Shown piece after piece: positions 59,001-64,000 of a stretch of 64,000 nt of DNA. The notes below the pieces were generated by a model. It was given only the letters and a program-made list of their open reading frames with translations. It had not been told where the DNA came from and ran no database searches. Every line of letters starts with the position of its first letter. The stretch's first letter is position 1. The DNA comes from Methylobacterium sp. PvR107 (GTDB taxonomy: Bacteria; Pseudomonadota; Alphaproteobacteria; Rhizobiales; Beijerinckiaceae), in the NCBI RefSeq assembly GCF_017833295.1, contig NZ_JAFIBW010000001.1, positions 2,618,001 to 2,682,000 of the forward strand. The letters run 5' to 3'. The position numbers and the translations under genes are program-made.

Positions 59001-61061
59001 ATGGGTACGGCGATCGGCAGGCATGGGCCCTGGGCCCTCGTAGGGGCGCTCGGCGCCGCGGCGCTGGCGATCGTGGCGAGCCAGCGCGGCGAGACCATCA
59101 ACGCCCTCTGGATCGTGGTCGCGGCGGTCTGCGTCTACCTGATCGCCTACCGCTACTATTCCCAGTTCATCGCCGACAAGGTGATGCGGCTGGACCCGAA
59201 ACGCGCCACGCCCGCCCTGCGCCACAATGACGGGCTCGACTACGTGCCCACCAACCGCGGCGTCCTGTTCGGCCACCATTTCGCGGCGATCGCCGGGGCG
59301 GGCCCGCTGGTCGGGCCGGTGCTCGCCGCCCAGATGGGCTACCTGCCCGGCATGCTCTGGATCCTGGCCGGCGTGGTCCTCGCCGGCGCGGTGCAGGACT
59401 TCATGGTCCTGTTCGTGTCGATGCGCCGGGACGGCCGGTCGCTCGGCGAGCTGATCCGGGCCGAGCTCGGCACCATACCGGGCATCATCGCGCTGTTCGG
59501 CACCTTCCTGATCATGGTGATCCTGCTCGCCGTGCTGGCGCTGATCGTCGTCAAGGCGCTCGCCGAGAGCCCCTGGGGCACCTTCACGGTGATGTCGACG
59601 ATCCCGATCGCCATGCTGATGGGCGTCTATTCGCGCTATATCCGGCCCGGCAAGATCGGCGAGGTCTCGATCCTCGGCTTCGTCCTGCTGATGCTGGCGA
59701 TCGTCGCCGGCGGCTCCGTGGCGTCGAGCCCGGTCTGGGGGCCGGCCTTCACCTTCACGGGCCCGCAGCTCTGCTGGATGCTGATCGGCTACGGCTTCGT
59801 GGCGTCGATCCTGCCGGTCTGGCTGCTCCTCGCCCCGCGCGACTACCTGTCGACCTTCCTCAAGATCGGCACCATCGTGGGCCTCGCTCTGGGCATCGCC
59901 TTCGTGGCGCCGCACATGCAGATGCCGGCGGTCACCAAGTTCGTGGACGGCACCGGCCCGGTCTGGGCCGGCAGCCTGTTCCCGTTCCTGTTCATCACCA
60001 TCGCGTGCGGCGCGGTCTCGGGCTTCCACGCGCTGATCTCGTCGGGCACCACCCCGAAGCTGATCGCCAGCGAGGCCGATGCCCGCTTCATCGGCTACGG
60101 CGGCATGCTGATGGAATCCTTCGTGGCGATCATGGCGCTGGTCTCCGCCTGCGTGATCGACCCGGGCGTCTACTTCACCATGAACTCGCCCGCGGCCCTC
60201 ATCGGCACCACGCCCGAGAGCGCGGCCGCCGCGGTGACCAAGCTCGGCTTCGCCACGACGCCGGAGGTGATCACCCAGACCGCCGCCGATGTCGGCGAGC
60301 GCACGATCACCTCCCGCGCGGGCGGCGCCCCGACGCTGGCCGTCGGCATGGCCCACATCATCTCGTCGGCCATCGGCGGCAAGGCGATGATGGCCTTCTG
60401 GTACCATTTCGCGATCCTGTTCGAGGCCCTGTTCATCCTCACGGCGGTGGATGCGGGGACGCGCGCCTGCCGGTTCATGGTGCAGGATCTCGTCGCGCTC
60501 GCGGTGCCGTCGTTCAAGAACACCACGTCGTGGGGGCCGAGCATCGCAGCCACCGCCATCTCGGTGGGGGCCTGGGGCTACTTCCTGTACCAGGGCGTGA
60601 CCGACCCGCTCGGCGGCATCAACACTCTGTGGCCGCTCTTCGGCATCTCGAACCAGATGCTGGCCGCGGTGGCGCTGACGCTGTGCACGGTGGTGATCTT
60701 CAAGATGAAGCGCGAGCGCTACGCGTTCGTGACCATCATCCCGACCGCCTGGCTGTGCCTGTGCACTCTGACGGCCGGCTGGCAGAAGATCTTCTCCGCC
60801 GACCCGAAGATCGGGTTCCTGGCCCATGCCGAGCGCTACGCCGCGGCCGCCGCCGAGGGCAAGATCCTGGCGCCGGCCAAGAACGCCGACCAGATGAGCC
60901 AGATCATCCTCAACGACCGGATCGACGCGGTGCTGGCGGCCCTGTTCATCGGCCTCGTCGTCGCCATTGCGGGCTTCGGCATCGCCGCCTGCCTGAGGGC
61001 CTGGCGCGCGGACCGCTGGACCGCGCTGGAGACCGAGCCGCGCCTCGTCGCGGCGGAGTAG
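59001..61061 (+). CDS. cstA: carbon starvation protein A (CstA), pyruvate/peptide transporter
   Basis: Large membrane protein of the CstA family, 686 residues with about 16 helices. The ATG at 59001 follows AGGGAG at 6-nt spacing, and the family N-terminus follows. Core segments YDYVPTNRGVLFGHHF-like (DYVPTNRGVLFGHHFAAIAG), GPLVGPVLAAQMGYLPGMLWIL, SSGTTPKLIASEADARFIGYG and WPLFGISNQMLAAVAL match the family. E. coli members (CstA, BtsT) import pyruvate or peptides with protons during carbon limitation. The next gene, a YbdD homologue, is 8 nt away. Confidence 0.95.
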   Translation: MGTAIGRHGPWALVGALGAAALAIVASQRGETINALWIVVAAVCVYLIAYRYYSQFIADKVMRLDPKRATPALRHNDGLDYVPTNRGVLFGHHFAAIAGAGPLVGPVLAAQMGYLPGMLWILAGVVLAGAVQDFMVLFVSMRRDGRSLGELIRAELGTIPGIIALFGTFLIMVILLAVLALIVVKALAESPWGTFTVMSTIPIAMLMGVYSRYIRPGKIGEVSILGFVLLMLAIVAGGSVASSPVWGPAFTFTGPQLCWMLIGYGFVASILPVWLLLAPRDYLSTFLKIGTIVGLALGIAFVAPHMQMPAVTKFVDGTGPVWAGSLFPFLFITIACGAVSGFHALISSGTTPKLIASEADARFIGYGGMLMESFVAIMALVSACVIDPGVYFTMNSPAALIGTTPESAAAAVTKLGFATTPEVITQTAADVGERTITSRAGGAPTLAVGMAHIISSAIGGKAMMAFWYHFAILFEALFILTAVDAGTRACRFMVQDLVALAVPSFKNTTSWGPSIAATAISVGAWGYFLYQGVTDPLGGINTLWPLFGISNQMLAAVALTLCTVVIFKMKRERYAFVTIIPTAWLCLCTLTAGWQKIFSADPKIGFLAHAERYAAAAAEGKILAPAKNADQMSQIILNDRIDAVLAALFIGLVVAIAGFGIAACLRAWRADRWTALETEPRLVAAE

Positions 61062-61069
61062 GACCCCAC

Positions 61070-61291
61070 ATGCAGCAGCAGCCAAACCTGCGGGACCGGC
61101 TCCGGACACTGTCCAAATGCGTCTGCGATGGCGCCCGGCTGATGGTCGGACAGGGGGATTACGCGGCGTATGCCGATCACATCCGCCGCACCCATCCCGA
61201 CCGGGCGCCGATGACCGAGGTGGAATTCTTCCGCAACCGGGAGAACGCCCGTTTTGGGGTCGGCAACACGTCCGGGTTCCGCTGCTGCTGA
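61070..61291 (+). CDS. ybdD: YbdD/YjiX-family protein, partner of CstA
   Basis: A 73-residue protein with the YbdD/YjiX signature: LMVGQGDYAAYADHIRRTHP, MTEVEFFRNRENARFG, ending RCC. These small proteins follow cstA/btsT in many genomes. The start lies 8 nt after the cstA stop, so they form one transcript. Molecular role unknown; it is presumed to assist the transporter. Confidence 0.93.
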   Translation: MQQQPNLRDRLRTLSKCVCDGARLMVGQGDYAAYADHIRRTHPDRAPMTEVEFFRNRENARFGVGNTSGFRCC

Positions 61292-61313
61292 CAGGCGGGC
61301 CGGTGGGCCGGTT

Positions 61314-61403
61314 CGTCTTCGCGAGCGGAGCGAAGCCGTCCAGTGGCGCCACGCCGACAGAGTTCGCGCGGCCCTGGATGGCTTCGCTCCGCTCGCAAGA
61401 ACG
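61314..61403. repeat. inverted repeat with 30-bp arms and 30-nt centre
   Basis: The arms are 61314-61343 and 61374-61403. They share the core GCGAGCGGAGCGAAGCC/GGCTTCGCTCCGCTCGC and a CCAG/CTGG end, matching at about 27 of 30 positions. Elements of this GAGCGGAGCGAAGC type are dispersed in Methylobacterium genomes, from general knowledge. It lies 22 nt after ybdD and may act as transcript end or stability element for the cstA operon. Confidence 0.7.
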
Positions 61404-61524
61404 GTGGCGTGTCTTCGCCGCAGACCGAGCCCCGCTGCTGTGCGGAGCCGACGGAGCCGATCCGGCCCGACCGGCGTTTGTCACCCCGGAGGGCCGTCCG
61501 GTCCTCGCCGGATGCGGAAGGCCG

Positions 61525-61734
61525 ATGACCGACGACAGCGCGCAGGACCGGACCGGGTCGACGGAGCCGAGGGCCGTCAACACCGCCCATGCCTGGGAGC
61601 GGGCCTACTGGGCGCGCCGGTTCATGGTGCCGGTGGAGCAGGTCGAGGCCGCCGTGGCGGAGGTCGGGGACGAGCCGGCCCGTGTGGCCGCCCATCTGGG
61701 ACGGGATTGGCCGGGCCACGAACCGGCGACCTGA
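61525..61734 (+). CDS. DUF3606-type small protein
   Basis: A 69-residue protein from the ATG at 61525, with GGAAGG just upstream. The second half, NTAHAWERAYWARRFMVPVEQVEAAVAEVGDEPARVAAHL, matches the DUF3606 pattern (YW...V....L..AV..VG....VR..L). These small proteins are common in rhizobia and relatives and have no known function. The first 25 residues are low-complexity and hydrophilic. It is separate from the cstA operon by an inverted repeat. Confidence 0.75.
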   Translation: MTDDSAQDRTGSTEPRAVNTAHAWERAYWARRFMVPVEQVEAAVAEVGDEPARVAAHLGRDWPGHEPAT

Positions 61735-61818
61735 ATCCGGCATCCCCGGGGCAAGCTCGGCCGGATCTTGACTCGGCGGCCACAATATCCGCCACTTCCG
61801 GTCCGACGGGAGGTCGGC

Positions 61819-62253
61819 ATGAGCATTTTTCAGGACGCCATCCTTCGGTTCGGCCGCACGATCATGTCGTATGCGGGCGACGCGGTCTTCCTGCAGGCTG
61901 CGGTCTCGTCCGCCGCCAACGTCATCGTGGCCGACGGCGACGTGGCCGAGGAGGAGATCGAGTCGGCCATCGCCGGCATCCGCGCCAACCCGATCCTCGA
62001 GAAATCCTACGACACCCTGCGGGTCGAGCAGGAACTCTACGAGGCGATCGCTCGGGCCAAGACCCGCGCCGGGCGCCTGGAGAACCTGCGCCTCGTCGGC
62101 GCCATCGCGGAGCGGCCGATCGATCAGCGCCAGGACGTGTTCCTGATCGGCGCCGACGTCGCCGATTTCGACGGCATCAGCGCGGTCGAGCATAAGGCGC
62201 TCGACGAGATCGCGGCGGCGCTGCAGGTGGACAAGGCTGCATTGCTGCGCTGA
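61819..62253 (+). CDS. TerB-like (tellurite resistance B fold) protein
   Basis: A 144-residue acidic, all-helical protein. GGGAGG lies 5 nt before the ATG at 61819. The NVIVADGDVAEEEIESAIAGIRANPIL and VFLIGADVADFDGISAVEHKALDEIAAAL segments give the two acidic helix-loop units typical of TerB/DjlA-type metal-binding folds. It is probably cytoplasmic. No other ter gene is nearby, so a link to tellurite resistance is not supported; the domain more broadly acts in stress-related metal binding. Confidence 0.82.
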   Translation: MSIFQDAILRFGRTIMSYAGDAVFLQAAVSSAANVIVADGDVAEEEIESAIAGIRANPILEKSYDTLRVEQELYEAIARAKTRAGRLENLRLVGAIAERPIDQRQDVFLIGADVADFDGISAVEHKALDEIAAALQVDKAALLR

Positions 62254-62332
62254 TCCGCAGCGCAGGTCCAGGAATGTCATCCCGCTGTCGTGGCCGCCTG
62301 CGATGGGCGCCCGGCCAGCTGGAGCGTTTCCA

Positions 62333-63904
62333 ATGTCCGCGAGTCGCCGTCAGATCCTGCTCTCCGGAGGCGCCGGCCTCATCGGGGTCGCCTCCGGCCT
62401 CGCGCGCCCCGGTTTGAGCCGCGCGGCCGATCGGCCGATCCTGACCCACGGCCTGCAATCGGGCGATGTCGGGACCGATTCGGCGGTGGTCTGGGCGCGC
62501 TCGGACCGGCCCGCCCGGGCGGTCATCGAGTGGGCGACCACCGAGAGCTTCTCGGACATCCGCGGCGGCGTCTTCGCCGACGCGCTCCCCGAGACCGACG
62601 GCACCGTGAAGGTGGCGCTGACCGGACTGCCGGCGGGCCAGGACGTGTTCTACCGGGTCCGCCTTCAGGATATCGCCGCGCCGACGATCGTGGGCCAGGC
62701 ACAGGTCGGGCGGTTCCGCACCGCGCCGGCGGACCGGCGCTCCGTGTCGTTCTGCTGGTCGGGCGACACGGCGGGCCAGGGCTGGGGCATCGACGAGGCC
62801 CGCGGTGGCATGACGATCTATTCCGCCATCCTGAAGAACCGTCCGGACTTCTTCATCCATTCCGGCGACACGATCTACGCCGACGGGCCGATCCAATCCG
62901 AGGTGAAGCTCCCCGACGGCAGCCTGTGGCGCAACCGCGTGACCGAGGAGGTCGCCAAGCCCGCCGAGACGCTCGCGGAGTTCCGGGGCCGGCACAAGTA
63001 CAACCTCACAGACCGGAACGTTCTGGCGATGAACGCCGCGGTGCCGATCTTGGCGCAGTGGGACGACCACGAGGTCACCAACAACTGGTGGCCGGGCGAG
63101 CCACTGACCCGGGCCGAGCACCTCAAAAAGAAATACGCCGATCCGAACGTGCTCGCCCTGCAGCTGCGGGCGGCCAAAGCGTTCCACGAATACATGCCGA
63201 TGCGGTTCGAGCCCTCGGAGCCCGGGCGGGTCTACCGCAGGATCGGCTACGGCCCGCTGGTCGACGTCTTCATGCTCGACATGCGCTCCTATCGGGGGCC
63301 AAACGGCGAGAACCGGCAGACCGAATACGGGCCCGAATCCTACTTCCTCGGACCGCAGCAGCTCGCGTGGCTGAAGCGGGCGCTGCTCGCGTCGCGCGCC
63401 ACCTGGAAGGTGATCGCCGCCGACATGCCGCTCGGCCTCGTGGTCACCTACGACACCGACCGCAATTTCGGCTCGGAGGCGGTGGCGCAGGGCGACGGGC
63501 CCCCGCTCGGGCGCGAGCTGGAGATCGCCGACCTCCTGCGCTTCATCAAGAGCGCCGGCATCCGCAACACGGTCTGGCTGACGGCCGACGTGCACTACAC
63601 GGCCGCCCATTACTACGACCCCAACAAGGCGCAGGTCCAGGATTTCGACCCGTTCTGGGAATTCGTCTCCGGGCCGCTGCACGCCGGGACCTTCGGGCCG
63701 AATGCCCTCGACAACACGTTCGGGCCGCAGCTGCGCTTCGTGAAGGCGCCCGAGAAGGGCCAGGTGAACCTGTCGCCGGCCGCCGGCTACCAGTTCTTCG
63801 GCCATGTGGCGGTCGACGGCGCCACCGAGCAGATGACCGTGACCCTCAAGGACGCGGCCGACACCGACCTCTGGCACGTTACGCTCGATCCGGCGAGGGC
63901 GTGA
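62333..63904 (+). CDS. phoD: alkaline phosphatase D family, Tat-exported
   Basis: PhoD-type metallophosphodiesterase, 523 residues from the ATG at 62333 (GGAG 8 nt upstream). A twin-arginine signal (SRRQILLSGGAGLIGVASG) marks Tat export. The phosphatase domain has LTHGLQSGDVGTDSAVVWAR at the N-terminus, and HSGDTIYADG, WDDHEVTNNW, DVFMLDMRSYRGP and TADVHYTAAHYYDP with the metal-binding Asp, Asn and His residues. It should hydrolyse phosphomonoesters or diesters in the periplasm to release phosphate. Confidence 0.94.
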   Translation: MSASRRQILLSGGAGLIGVASGLARPGLSRAADRPILTHGLQSGDVGTDSAVVWARSDRPARAVIEWATTESFSDIRGGVFADALPETDGTVKVALTGLPAGQDVFYRVRLQDIAAPTIVGQAQVGRFRTAPADRRSVSFCWSGDTAGQGWGIDEARGGMTIYSAILKNRPDFFIHSGDTIYADGPIQSEVKLPDGSLWRNRVTEEVAKPAETLAEFRGRHKYNLTDRNVLAMNAAVPILAQWDDHEVTNNWWPGEPLTRAEHLKKKYADPNVLALQLRAAKAFHEYMPMRFEPSEPGRVYRRIGYGPLVDVFMLDMRSYRGPNGENRQTEYGPESYFLGPQQLAWLKRALLASRATWKVIAADMPLGLVVTYDTDRNFGSEAVAQGDGPPLGRELEIADLLRFIKSAGIRNTVWLTADVHYTAAHYYDPNKAQVQDFDPFWEFVSGPLHAGTFGPNALDNTFGPQLRFVKAPEKGQVNLSPAAGYQFFGHVAVDGATEQMTVTLKDAADTDLWHVTLDPARA

Positions 63905-63920
63905 GGCGGGGGCATGTGCA

Positions 63921-63969
63921 CGTCATCCCGGGGCCGCGCAGTGCAGCCGGGGATCCAGAGACGCCGCGG
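63921..63969. repeat. dispersed CGTCATYCCGGGG-type repeat, copy 3
   Basis: CGTCATCCCGGGGCCGCGC followed by AGTGCAGCCGGGGATCCAGAG and CGCCGCGG. It is a near match of the 41885 copy over its first 28 bases. It starts 17 nt after the phoD stop and runs towards the window edge. Confidence 0.65.
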
Positions 63970-64000
63970 TGCCCAGGACGGCGCTTACGGTGCTCGTGGA

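Overview
This window is a GC-rich, chromosomal, gene-dense stretch from an alphaproteobacterium of the order Hyphomicrobiales, most likely Methylobacterium or Methylorubrum. The case rests on very high G/C at third codon positions, a Tad/Cpa pilus cluster, a serB-miaA divergent pair, GcrA-type sequence, a probable hopanoid C-2 methylase (HpnP), an Omp31-OprB porin, and intergenic palindromic repeats of the kind common in that genus. The genus is inferred. I see no phage, transposase, integrase, CRISPR array, rRNA operon or toxin-antitoxin pair, so this looks like core chromosome with small variable patches.

Layout. 1-5.6 kb: the end of a Tad (Flp) pilus operon, cpaD-cpaE-cpaF-tadB-tadC, followed tail-to-tail by a small GcrA-like zinc-motif gene. 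6.3-7.8 kb: a rhodanese-type sulfurtransferase, then an unknown gene behind a perfect 16-bp palindrome placed over its likely -10 box. 7.9-11.1 kb (minus): a four-gene Ftr-type iron uptake operon in the order A-B-D-C. 11.5-14.9 kb: a two-barrel porin, lipB, a short FliN and a tRNA-Leu(GAG). 15.1-17.1 kb: a TPR-type adenylate cyclase. 17.1-17.9 kb: the longest gene-free stretch, with a predicted three-way-junction element. 17.9-29.5 kb: OPT transporter, RhlE helicase, small proteins, YciA thioesterase, CuZn-SOD, two RNA methyltransferases, CorA, a chemoreceptor and a SugE-type exporter.

29.6-38.5 kb: a B12-binding radical SAM enzyme, an acyl-CoA dehydrogenase / enoyl-CoA hydratase / SDR operon, Sua5, WrbA with a divergent LysR regulator, and a GreA/B-family factor. 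38.7-41.7 kb: an AcuI-type reductase, a secreted repeat protein and a SleB-type hydrolase. 42-52.1 kb (minus): rplJ-rplL-rpoB-rpoC with a good sigma-70 promoter, a leader of about 400 nt, two intercistronic hairpins and a strong final terminator. rplK and rplA are not upstream; a probable hpnP is there instead. 54-56 kb: serB and miaA with only 14 bp between start codons. 57-61.3 kb: two unrelated small-carboxylate transporters, MctP-like with DUF3311 and CstA with YbdD, transcribed divergently. The window ends with DUF3606, TerB-like and PhoD genes.

No obviously new multi-gene system stands out. The observations most worth following are the rplJ leader and broken rplKAJL-rpoBC order, the paired B12 radical SAM paralogues, the three-way-junction element, the palindromic operator in front of an unknown gene, the Omp31-OprB fusion and the facing pyruvate-type transporter pairs.
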